Assembly (NCBI GenBank): GCA_020636255.1
Contig: JACJYE010000013.1
Coordinates: forward strand, 1 to 64,000
Reading direction: 5' to 3'
Length of the DNA stretch: 64,000 nucleotides
Source of the DNA: Lewinellaceae bacterium
GTDB taxonomy: Bacteria > Bacteroidota > Bacteroidia > Chitinophagales > Saprospiraceae
Shown here in pieces: positions 43,157 through 51,900 of the stretch. The notes under the pieces are model-generated. The model did not search any database. It was given only the letters and a program-made list of their open reading frames with translations, and had not been told where the DNA came from. The translations under genes were made by a program, and so were the position numbers. How positions within the stretch are numbered: position 1 is the stretch's first letter; each line of letters opens with the position of its first letter.

Positions 43157-44188
43157 ATGAGAGCCATGATCCTTTCCCGGCTTACGAACATACTTGAAAA
43201 CCCTGAACCGCTGGAGATTGCCGACTTGCCCATCCCCCGGCCCGGCAGAGGGGAGGTGTTGGCCCGTGTCCGTGTCTGTGGGGTTTGCCATACCGAGCTC
43301 GACGAGATCGAGGGGCGTACGCCGCCGCCGTATTTGCCGATTGTGCCCGGGCATCAGGCTATAGGCATAGTGGAAGAGTTGGGTAAGGGCTGCCATTTGT
43401 TGCAGGTGGGCGCACGGGTAGGCGTAGCCTGGATATTCTCAGCCTGTGGCGAATGCGAATATTGCCTGAGCGGCCGGGAGAATCTCTGTGCGTCGTTTCG
43501 CGCCACCGGCCGCGACGCCAATGGCGGTTATGCCGAGTATATGGCCGTGCCCGAGGCCTTTGCCCATCCCATTCCCTCCGTACTGGGGTCGGCAGAGGCG
43601 GCGCCGTTGTTATGCGCCGGCGCCATAGGCTACCGGTCTGTCCGCCTGGCCAATCTAAAGAACGGGCAGTCGCTGGGCCTTACGGGCTTTGGGGGCTCGG
43701 GGCATCTGGTGCTGAAAATGGTGCGACACAAATACCCCGATTCCAGGGTTTACGTCTTTGCCCGAAGCCCGGATGAACGGTCTTTTGCCATGAGCCTGGG
43801 CGCTACGTGGGTGGGCGACACCGCCGAGAACCCGCCGGAAAAGCTGGACGCCATCATCGATACCACTCCCGTATGGAAGCCCGTTGTAGAAGCTTTGAAA
43901 GCCCTCAAAGCGGGAGGGCGGCTGGTCATCAATGCCATACGAAAGGAAGATACGGACAAGGGCCTGCTTCAGGGCCTCGACTACCCGGAGCAGCTGTGGC
44001 TGGAGAAAGAGGTCAAGAGCGTGGCCAATGTCACCCGGCAGGACGTCCGGGAGTTCCTTCAGCTGGCGGCAGAGGCCTCCATACGGCCGGAATACCAGGA
44101 ATACAGGCTTGAGGAGGCTAATCAGGCGTTGTATGGGTTAAAAACACAAAAGATCAGAGGCGCCAAGGTGTTGCGGATAGAGGAGTGA
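43157..44188 (+). CDS. Zinc-dependent alcohol dehydrogenase (MDR family)
   Basis: 343 residues. Catalytic zinc site: Cys41 in VCGVCHTELDE and His66 in VPGHQAIG, where the usual GHE is GHQ. Structural zinc site: Cys97, Cys100, Cys103 and Cys111 (ACGECEYCLSGRENLC). The Rossmann region reads GLTGFGGSGHLVLKM, an atypical nucleotide motif for NAD(P). Such proteins oxidise alcohols or reduce aldehydes; the natural substrate is unknown. The ATG at 43157 fits the family start (MRAMILSRL); the longer frame from 42929 adds 76 unlike residues. The stop is followed by a candidate promoter for the next gene, so it is likely monocistronic. Confidence 0.88.
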   Translation: MRAMILSRLTNILENPEPLEIADLPIPRPGRGEVLARVRVCGVCHTELDEIEGRTPPPYLPIVPGHQAIGIVEELGKGCHLLQVGARVGVAWIFSACGECEYCLSGRENLCASFRATGRDANGGYAEYMAVPEAFAHPIPSVLGSAEAAPLLCAGAIGYRSVRLANLKNGQSLGLTGFGGSGHLVLKMVRHKYPDSRVYVFARSPDERSFAMSLGATWVGDTAENPPEKLDAIIDTTPVWKPVVEALKALKAGGRLVINAIRKEDTDKGLLQGLDYPEQLWLEKEVKSVANVTRQDVREFLQLAAEASIRPEYQEYRLEEANQALYGLKTQKIRGAKVLRIEE

Positions 44189-44204
44189 GCTCTGATTAAT
44201 TTCG

Positions 44205-44212
44205 TAACTTTG
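44205..44212 (+). promoter_or_regulatory. Candidate -7 box (TAACTTTG) for the NYN-cold-shock gene
   Basis: TAACTTTG exactly fits the Bacteroidota TAnnTTTG element, followed by CAGCCC. It lies 30 bases before the preferred ATG at 44243. A TTG occurs at 44171 but the spacing is too long for a standard -33 box. Confidence 0.45.
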
Positions 44213-44242
44213 CAGCCCGATAAAAATGGGCAATCAAGCATA

Positions 44243-45178
44243 ATGAGCAGTAATCTTCCCTTAACAAAGATAGCCGTATTCTACGACGGCAATTATTTTT
44301 ATCACGTCAGCAATTACTACAATTACGTGCACGAGCGCAAGTGCCGCATCAGCATCAAGGGCCTGCACAATTTTATCCGGCACAAGGTGGCGGAGCTGGA
44401 AGGCCAGGCTTTGGAGTTACGCCTGTGCCAGATCGTTGACGCGCATTACTTTCGAGGGCGGCTGAGCGCTTCGGAAGCCAGCAACAAGGTGAACCAGCTA
44501 TATTACGAACGGGTATTTGAGGACATCCTGATGTCGGAAGGCGTCACGACACATTACCTGCCGCTGCGCACTTTTTCCGGCCGAAAAACGGAAAAAGGCG
44601 TCGATGTATGGCTGGCGCTGGAAGCCTTCGAGCTCGCGTTCTACAAGCGCTTCGACGTAGTAGTGCTCATCGCCTCCGATGGCGATTACGTGCCGCTGAT
44701 CCGAAAGCTGAACTCGCTGGGCATCCGCGTTATGGTACTGGCATGGGATTTTGAGTTCATTGATGATTTTGGCAATAACCGTGCAACGCGTACTTCGCAG
44801 GACCTGCTGGAAGAAGCGGTATACCCCCTCGCCATGCACGAGCTGATCGACAGCCGCACCGCCCAGGATTCTTTTCTGGCCGACAGCCTGTTCGTTCCCC
44901 GTTCGGCCCGTGAGCCAGGCAACGATTCCGGAAGCGGCCATAACCCTCCTGCAACTGCCGGCAAGAAGGAAAACGGCGTAAAAACCAGCACCATCCTTTC
45001 CCTGAAAGAGGGCTATGGCTTTATTCAATATCCGCCTAACAACCTCTTTTTCCATTATTCAGAGCTGGAAAATGCCGATTTCAACGACCTGCTCATCGGC
45101 GACAGGGTCACTTTCCGGGTCGGCAAAAATGAAGAGACAGGGCAGGACATCGCTACGGAGATCAACCTGTTGGAGTAA
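44243..45178 (+). CDS. NYN/LabA-type PIN-like nuclease fused to a cold-shock domain
   Basis: 311 residues. The N-terminal NYN domain (about 5-190) has the acidic active-site pattern of PIN-like ribonucleases: IAVFYDGNYFYHVSNYY, EKGVDVWLALEAFELAF and DVVVLIASDGDYVPLIRKLN. A polar linker follows (about 195-240). The C-terminal cold-shock-like OB-fold (about 243-311) has the RNP1-like GYGFIQY and RNP2-like LFFHYSELENA. Together these suggest an RNase steered by its own RNA-binding module; the target is unknown. The ATG at 44243 is preferred over a TTG at 44210, which overlaps the candidate promoter. Confidence 0.88.
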   Translation: MSSNLPLTKIAVFYDGNYFYHVSNYYNYVHERKCRISIKGLHNFIRHKVAELEGQALELRLCQIVDAHYFRGRLSASEASNKVNQLYYERVFEDILMSEGVTTHYLPLRTFSGRKTEKGVDVWLALEAFELAFYKRFDVVVLIASDGDYVPLIRKLNSLGIRVMVLAWDFEFIDDFGNNRATRTSQDLLEEAVYPLAMHELIDSRTAQDSFLADSLFVPRSAREPGNDSGSGHNPPATAGKKENGVKTSTILSLKEGYGFIQYPPNNLFFHYSELENADFNDLLIGDRVTFRVGKNEETGQDIATEINLLE

Positions 45179-45315
45179 GGGCAGGGCCTCGAAGCTGGTA
45201 AAGTGATCTTTGACAGGGCAGGCGGCGCATCTAAAAATGGAGAAAAACGTTATACATATATGCTTTGTGACAAGCATCGTGAAACCTTAATCCATAACAA
45301 TCAAAAAACCAAACC

Positions 45316-46428
45316 ATGCCCTGGTACAACGACCTAAGGCCTGCCGAGGACCTGCGCAAACAGGAGTTCGGCCTCATCTTCCCGGACATGACTGACGCAG
45401 AGCGGGCCAATATCATCCAGAACCTGCTGCGTCTCCGCCCCTACCTGGATCAGACAATAGCACGCAAGCGCAGTGACCAGAACCTGCTCATCGCCAGTTG
45501 GAATATCAAGGAATTCGGCCAGCTTCAGGAGCGTATCCCGGAATCCTACTTTTATATTGCAGAGATCATCAGCAAGTTTGACCTCGTCGCTATTCAGGAG
45601 GTAAAGAATACCCTGAAGGACCTTCAGATCCTCATGCGGCTGCTCGGCGACAACTGGGGGTATCTCATCAACGACATTACCGAAGGCGTTGCCGGCAACT
45701 CCGAACGTTTTGCCTTCGTTTTTGACAAACGGCGCGTGGAGTTCTCGGGCCTGGCCGGCGAGATCGTCCTGTGGGACGAGCTGACGGGCAACAGATCGCT
45801 GAAGCAGTTGAAGCGAACGCCCTATATTACCGGTTTTACGGCCGGGTGGAAAACCTTCGCCATCATAAACGTCCACCTCAATCCCGACAACTCCGAGGCA
45901 GCCCAGAATGTTCGCCGGCAGGAGATAGAAGCGCTGGTCCGGGTACTTCAGGAGAAGCTGCGCAAGAAGAGCCTCTGGACCGAAAACCTCATGCTGATGG
46001 GGGATTTCAACCTGTATTCCGACCCGTCGAACCAGGAGATGGCGGGCCTGCTGCTGAATTTCGGATTCAAAGAGCTCAGCGCATTGGCAGGTAAACCTAC
46101 CAACGTATCCGGCACCCAGGCTTACGACAAGCTCTACTTCCGCGAGAACCGCTATTTCCAGGTGCCCGGAGACGGGCGGGGCGGGGTGCTGAAATTCTTC
46201 GAATCCGTATATCGCGAAGAAGATTATGCGCTATACAAATCCTACATGCTCAAGCACAAGGGCGACCCCTCCTCGCTTGTCGATGAAAGCGACTTTAAGT
46301 CTTATTTTGAACGCTACTGGCGCCGTTACCAGGTGTCGGACCACTATCCGGTCTGGATGGAGATCCTCATCGATTCTTCCGACGAATTTTTGCAGGAGAA
46401 GCTCGAGGCACTGGTTGCGATGCAGTGA
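45316..46428 (+). CDS. Endonuclease/exonuclease/phosphatase (EEP) family protein
   Basis: 370 residues. Family motifs appear in order: LLIASWNIKEFG (metal-binding Asn), LVAIQEVKNT (catalytic Glu), TAGWKTFAIINVHLNPDN, LMLMGDFNLYSD (Asp/Asn pair) and YQVSDHYPVWMEI (final Asp-His). A helical N-terminal extension (residues about 1-55) and a C-terminal helical tail surround the core. No signal peptide is visible, so it is probably cytoplasmic. DNase, RNase or phosphatase activity cannot be distinguished. A 62-65 bp hairpin array begins 23 bases after its stop. Confidence 0.87.
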   Translation: MPWYNDLRPAEDLRKQEFGLIFPDMTDAERANIIQNLLRLRPYLDQTIARKRSDQNLLIASWNIKEFGQLQERIPESYFYIAEIISKFDLVAIQEVKNTLKDLQILMRLLGDNWGYLINDITEGVAGNSERFAFVFDKRRVEFSGLAGEIVLWDELTGNRSLKQLKRTPYITGFTAGWKTFAIINVHLNPDNSEAAQNVRRQEIEALVRVLQEKLRKKSLWTENLMLMGDFNLYSDPSNQEMAGLLLNFGFKELSALAGKPTNVSGTQAYDKLYFRENRYFQVPGDGRGGVLKFFESVYREEDYALYKSYMLKHKGDPSSLVDESDFKSYFERYWRRYQVSDHYPVWMEILIDSSDEFLQEKLEALVAMQ

Positions 46429-46451
46429 AGTGTTGTGTATGAGTAGTACAC

Positions 46452-46890
46452 CACGGGCGTTGCCCGTGGGATAGATGTGAACGCCCGTTGGGCGAGAGAA
46501 TCTATGGGTGTTTCACGGGCGTTGCCCGTGGGATAGATGTGAACGCCCGTTGGGCGAGAGAATCTATGGGTGTTTCACGGGCGTTGCCCGTGGGATAGAT
46601 GTGAACGCCCGTTGGGCGAGAGAATCTATGGGTGTTTCACGGGCGTTGCCCGCCGTGGGATAGATGTGAACGCCCGTTGGGCGAGAGAATCTATGGGTGT
46701 TTCACGGGCGTTGCCCGCCGTGGGATAGATGTGAACGCCCGTTGGGCGAGAGAATCTATGGGTGTTTCACGGGCGTTGCCCGCCGTGGGATAGATGTGAA
46801 CGCCCGTTGGGCGAGAGAATCTATGGGTGTTTCACGGGCGTTGCCCGCCGTGGGATAGATGTGAACGCCCGTTGGGCGAGAGAATCTATG
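46452..46890. repeat. Tandem array of a 62-65 bp hairpin repeat (7 copies)
   Basis: Four units of 62 bp are followed by units of 65 bp that carry a GCC insertion. Each has ACGGGC-GTT-GCCCGT, a spacer GGGATAGATGTGAA, then CGCCC-GTT-GGGCG and a spacer ending CTATGGGTGTTT. It is the same core as the 39251-40083 array with a different spacer. It fills the gap between the convergent EEP stop (46428) and the hydrolase stop, and its last unit touches the hydrolase stop codon (46891). It is too uniform for CRISPR and not coding. Confidence 0.9.
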
Positions 46891-48588
46891 TTAAGGGCGT
46901 GGTTCGCATTCCAGGGGGAGGGAGCCGTCGGTGCAGTTCCCTGTCTGGGTGTGGCGGACCATGATCTGCCGAAACCTTCCCAGGTAGACATCTTCGTACA
47001 GGAAATTGGTGATCTCACCTACGAAATCGGACAGTGGGATGCTATTCCATTCGTGCTGGCCGTAACAGGCGGTGAGCAGGAAGTAGGGCATGCCTATGCT
47101 ACGCAGGCGCTGAGCAATGGTATACCCGCCGAAGAGCGGCAGGTAGCCGGGGTCCGTTTCCTGGCAGTAGTGGTGTGGAGCGGCGGCGAAGGGCACCAGG
47201 GGGTCGCAGGTGCCGTGGAAGAGCATGGTTGGGATGGCGCGCCGGCGGGAGATGAGGCTGGTATCCACGATAGCGCCGGCCATGCTGATGACGCCGGCAT
47301 AGCGGAAATCCGCAGGCAGTTTGGGGCTGGTGGGCAGCAGGTTGCTATCGCGCCAGTAGGCGGCATGGAGCACGGCTTCGGCTCCGGCGCTGCTGCCGGC
47401 CAGCACCAGCTGGTTCTGGTTGATGCCCAGCTTGCCGCGGTTGTTGAGCAGGTAGTTGGTCGCGTCACGGATGTCTTCTACGGAGGCCTGGAAGGTGCGT
47501 ATCTTATTGGCGGCGGGTTGGTCGCAGCCGAAGGACTGCCCTTTCATCGTAAGCCGGTACGACATGCAAACGACGACATAACCCATGCGGGCCAGCTGTT
47601 CGGCAAAGGCCGCATGCTGGGGCTCGTCGCGCCGCCCGCCGGAGAAACCGCCACCGTGCACGTATAAGACCGTGGGCCTGCTCCGGACGGTATCGCCTGC
47701 AGGGCGGTATACATCGAGTGCCAGCGCTTCTCCGTTTTTAGTGGCATAGGTATAGGTATTCTTGTTAGCCTGGCCGAAGCAGGTGCGCTGATAGCGCCGC
47801 TCGTCATTCAGTTTCCGGGAGAACAACCAGGGCAGCAGGGCAGCTTCGGCCAGCGCAGGTTTCCAGCTTTCGTGTTTCACATCGGGGTATTCGGTGTATT
47901 TCACGTCGGCGCCCTGGCGCATCAGCGATTCACATACCTGGCGGGAGAGCGCCGGCGGCACCACATCGTCTTTGGCGCCATGGAAAGCCCACAAGCTGGT
48001 ATGGCCGGCGTATAGCGGCGCCAGCAAGGGAGAACCGCCGCCAGCAACGGTGACCCCGGCGGCAAACAGCTCGGGGAAACGCGCCATCAGGTCGAACACG
48101 GCGAAACCTCCCATGGAGATACCCATGAGATAGATACGTTGCGGGTCGACTGCTTCGCCCTGTTGCAGGCGCCCAAGCAGGGCGATAGTGCGCCGCAAAG
48201 AGGGTGGGGGAGAAGCGTTGAAGGGAAACTTCCAGCTTTTGCCATCGGGTGTCAGCTCCGTCCAGTATTCATCCGGCGCGCATTGCGGAAAAACGACGAT
48301 GGCGGGAAACTTGCTGCGGTTGAGGGAATCGAGGAACAGGGAAGCGCCGTAGGCCAGCTGCGCTTCATTATCCGTCCCACGTTCGCCGGCGGCGTGCAGG
48401 AACAGGACCAGCGGGTATTTTTTGCTGCGGTTATATTTTTTCGGGTAAAGGATGCGGTAGGGCAGCACCGCCCCATCGGCCGACTGGAACTGCCGCTTTT
48501 CAAAGAGGCTAAGATCCTGAGCTCCGGCCGGCAAGGCCAGGCAGGCCAGGAAAAAGAAAACGAGGACAGGTAAAAAGTGAGGTCTCAT
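46891..48588 (-). CDS. Secreted two-domain alpha/beta-hydrolase (predicted esterase fusion)
   Basis: 565 residues with a signal peptide (about 1-23, LALPAGAQ). Domain 1 (about 30-270) resembles predicted-peptidase/PHB-depolymerase-type esterases: YPLVLFLHAAGERGTDNE and the nucleophile Ser in GISMGGFAVFD. Domain 2 (about 280-550) is an esterase/lipase of the carboxylesterase type: YVHGGGFSGGRRDE oxyanion loop and nucleophile Ser in LAGSSAGAEAV. Both domains keep a GxSxG/SxG elbow, so both may be active. Polyester or polysaccharide-ester cleavage outside the cytoplasm is inferred. A -7-like TAAATTTG on the minus strand lies ahead of the start. It is the only fusion of this kind in the window. 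Confidence 0.87.
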   Translation of the reverse strand: MRPHFLPVLVFFFLACLALPAGAQDLSLFEKRQFQSADGAVLPYRILYPKKYNRSKKYPLVLFLHAAGERGTDNEAQLAYGASLFLDSLNRSKFPAIVVFPQCAPDEYWTELTPDGKSWKFPFNASPPPSLRRTIALLGRLQQGEAVDPQRIYLMGISMGGFAVFDLMARFPELFAAGVTVAGGGSPLLAPLYAGHTSLWAFHGAKDDVVPPALSRQVCESLMRQGADVKYTEYPDVKHESWKPALAEAALLPWLFSRKLNDERRYQRTCFGQANKNTYTYATKNGEALALDVYRPAGDTVRSRPTVLYVHGGGFSGGRRDEPQHAAFAEQLARMGYVVVCMSYRLTMKGQSFGCDQPAANKIRTFQASVEDIRDATNYLLNNRGKLGINQNQLVLAGSSAGAEAVLHAAYWRDSNLLPTSPKLPADFRYAGVISMAGAIVDTSLISRRRAIPTMLFHGTCDPLVPFAAAPHHYCQETDPGYLPLFGGYTIAQRLRSIGMPYFLLTACYGQHEWNSIPLSDFVGEITNFLYEDVYLGRFRQIMVRHTQTGNCTDGSLPLECEPRP

Positions 48589-48622
48589 TGGATGCTGATT
48601 GTGGAATGCTGGCCAGGGAGAG

Positions 48623-48630
48623 CAAATTTA
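48623..48630 (-). promoter_or_regulatory. Candidate -7 box (TAAATTTG, minus strand) for the double hydrolase gene
   Basis: Read on the minus strand, TAAATTTG followed by CTC fits the Bacteroidota -7 element and lies about 34 bases before the ATG at 48588. No standard -33 TTG. Confidence 0.35.
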
Positions 48631-48658
48631 GGATTTTCCGGTTAAATCCTTTGCTTAG

Positions 48659-48815
48659 GCTTGTTTGGAGGCCACCCTTTGAGCTGCAAAGGCCACTTTT
48701 TCGGGGATACTGCGTTGCTTTTTTTGGCCGTACTATGGGTGCGCTCTTCAAAAAGACGCCTTGTCTCACCAAAAAATTGCCGCTTTTCGCTATCAAAAGC
48801 GGCCTCCAAACAAGC
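48659..48815. mobile_element. Inverted-repeat element, GCTTGTTNGGAGG family (copy 3, long form)
   Basis: 157 bp with exact 15-bp terminal inverted repeats GCTTGTTTGGAGGCC (48659-48673; complement 48801-48815). Similarity continues inward (CACCCTTTGA against GCTTTTGA). The short forms at 5930-5978 and 18248-18302 have the same arms but tiny loops, so they look like deleted versions. It lies in the 346-bp gap between the divergent hydrolase and porU2 genes. No ORF is credible. The remainder of the gap holds the two promoter regions, including TATCTTTA at 48892 upstream of porU2. Confidence 0.6.
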
Positions 48816-48934
48816 TCTTATGTGGGGGCGGGCCTTCAAATGGAGCTGAGAATAGCTCCGCCCTATTTACAATAGCCCCGGAGATGCCTATCTTTATGGC
48901 TTTGAAATAATCCCGGACTAAATCGATTCGCACT

Positions 48935-51900
48935 ATGAGGCGCCTGGCTTTGAGCACCATCCTGTTGATCTTTGCCTTTTCCCTTGCCCAAGCTCAGATG
49001 TGGAACGGCGCGGATACCCTTTATGGCAACGAGTGGATCCGCTACGATCAGCAGTATTTTAAGATCGCTGTGGCTGCCGATGGCGTCTACCGCATCCCTT
49101 ATGCGGCGCTGGCCGGCGCCGGCATTCCGGTGAGCACCCTCAGCGCCGGGCAGTACCAGCTCTGGTGGATGGGACAGGAGCAGCCCCTGTACACCAGCAC
49201 AGCCGGTACGCTTGCCGATGGCGACTACCTGGAATTTTACGGCAGCCAGAACCGCTCGGAGCTGGACCGCTACCTTTTCGAAGGCCCCGACAACGAGCCG
49301 TTGAACCCCTGGTACAGCCTGTTTACCGATACCAGCGCCTACTTCCTCACCTGGGTGAGCCCCGGCGCGCCTACCCAGCGCTTTGAACAGGTAGCGAACG
49401 AACTGACGAACCTGCCGGCTAAGGAAGACTGGTACTGGGCGGAAGCGGTGCAGGTATTTTTCAACGGGCTTAATAAAAGAACATACCGCGTTGCCGGCGA
49501 AAACATCAGCCTTTCGGCCTTTGATGGCGACGGCTTTGGGCGTAACCAGAACACGGCGCATGAGTTCAACGTATCATGCCCGGGCGTTTATGCTGCCGGG
49601 CCGGAAGGCAGCCTGCATCTGCGTATCCTTTCCAATAGTAATGCCGCCGGCCACCACCTGCAGGTGAACATCAACAACCAGCTGCTGGCGGAAGAAGAAT
49701 ATACCGGTTCCAGGCTGCATCTATACGACTTTCCCATGGCGGCAGCCAGCCTGGGAACGGCGGTGAACGTAAAAGTTAACGGCCTGAATAACAACGACAG
49801 ATATTCCGTCGCCGGGGCCAGCCTGCGCTATCCGCGCCAATTCAGCATGAGCAACGCCACGTTCGCCCGCCTCGGCCTTCCCGCCGGCAGCGGCGCGCGC
49901 TACCTGGAGCTGGCCGGCGTTGGCGGCAGCCAGCCTGCGGTGCTGCTCGACCTGTCGAACGCCCAGCGCCTGCTGCCGCAGGAAGAAGGCGGCCTGTGGA
50001 AGGTGAAACTTCCTGCCGCCGCCGGAGCGCGGCAGCTCGTCCTGTCGAGGGCCGTATTGGAAGTAGATAGCCTGAGCTCTGTGTCTTTTATCGACTATTC
50101 CGGGGCAGACGCCAGTTACATCATCATCTCCAACCAGCGGCTGTACGACGACGGCCTGGGCAACAACTGGGTGCAGGCGTATGCGGATTACCGCTCTTCG
50201 GCCGAGGGCGGCGGCTACAAGGCCATCGTCGTCGAGATCGGGCAGTTGTACGACCAGTTTGCCTACGGCGTGGAGCGCACGCCGATCGGGATCAGGAACT
50301 TCGGGCATTACGCGAAGCGCCGCTGGCCGGATCCCCGGTACGTGCTGCTCATCGGCAAAGGGCGGCAGTACAGCACCGTCAGGACTGCCAGCGCGCTGGC
50401 AGCTCCCCAGAACCAGAGCTTTTACCTGCCGACCTTTGGTACGCCGGGGTCCGACAACCTGCTGATGGCCGGCCAGGGCAGCAGTGTGCCCGTCATCCCC
50501 CTGGGGCGCATAGCGGCTTCCGACGCCAATGACGTGCGCATCTACCTGCAAAAGGTAAAAGATTTCGAGGCCAACGCCCGGGAAGTGGATGAGGAGAGCA
50601 GGGCGTGGAAAAAGGAGGTGATGCATTTGGGGGGCGGGGGGACGGCGAGCGAGCAGAGCTTTATCAAAAATGCTCTGGGCCAGATGGAGAACATACTGGG
50701 AAACAGCTCGTTCGGCGCTAATGTCTACTCTTTTTATAAAACGAGCACGGACCCTATACAGCAGGCTCAATCCGGGCAGATCACACAGCGGATCAACGAC
50801 GGCGCTTCAATCGTCACGTTTTTCGGGCATTCCAGCCCCGGAACTTTTGATTTCAGCCTCGATAATCCTGCTACCTATCAAAACTACGAGCGTTACCCCA
50901 TCATGATCTCCCTGGGATGCCAGTCCGGGGATATCCACAGTACAGTCAAGAGCCTGGGCGAGGATTTCGTCTTTCAGGAGGGCAAGGGAGCTATAGCTTT
51001 TTTTGCCACAATAGGCCTGGGGTTCGTCACTGACCTGAGTAGCTTTGCCCGCAGGTTTTACAACAAAACGGGAAACGACAACTATGGGCAGGGCATCGGT
51101 GATGTGTTGCGAGCCAGCATAATGGATCTGGATGTTCTTCCCAGCACCAGCATGTTATCCCTCATTCAGCAGATGTTGCTGAACGGAGACCCTGCCATTG
51201 CCATCGCGCCGAATGCCAGCCCCGATTATCTTATCAAACCGGGGGGCGTGAATTTTTCACCGGAAGTGATCAATATTCAGCAGGATAGTTTTCAGATAGA
51301 TTTCGACGTGTACAACATCGGCAAGGCGGTGGCCGACAGTTTTATCGTAGAAGTGGAACAGGAGTTGCCCGACGGCACCCGTTTCGTTCATAAGCGGGAG
51401 GAGATCGCTGCTCCGGCATACAAGCGCACCCTGAGCTACAAGCTACCTAACCCCGGTAAACGCGCGCAAGGGGCCAACCGGATACAGGTCGGCATCGATG
51501 TTGAAAATGAGGTTGATGAAGGGCCGTTCCCTGTTGCAGAGCAGAACAACGAACTGCTGGATGGCTTCGGCAACCTGGGCCAGCCCTTTTTCGTGTTCTC
51601 CAATGGTACGGCGCCGGCATGGCCGCCTGAATTCGGCATTGTGCAGGATGCCCGTCCAACATTGAGGGCCACGACGGCCAACCTTTTTGACCTTGAGCGG
51701 AAGTATATCTTTGAACTGGATACAACGGCCTATTTTAACAGTCCTGAACTGGAACGGTTTGAACTTACCAGCAGAGGTGGGGTGCTGGAATGGCCTATGG
51801 AGGCGGGCTTGTCCAATTCATCGGTGTATTACTGGCGGGCCAGCCCCGATAGCACCAACCAATATGGGTACCAGTGGAGTAATAGTTCCTTCCTGTACTT

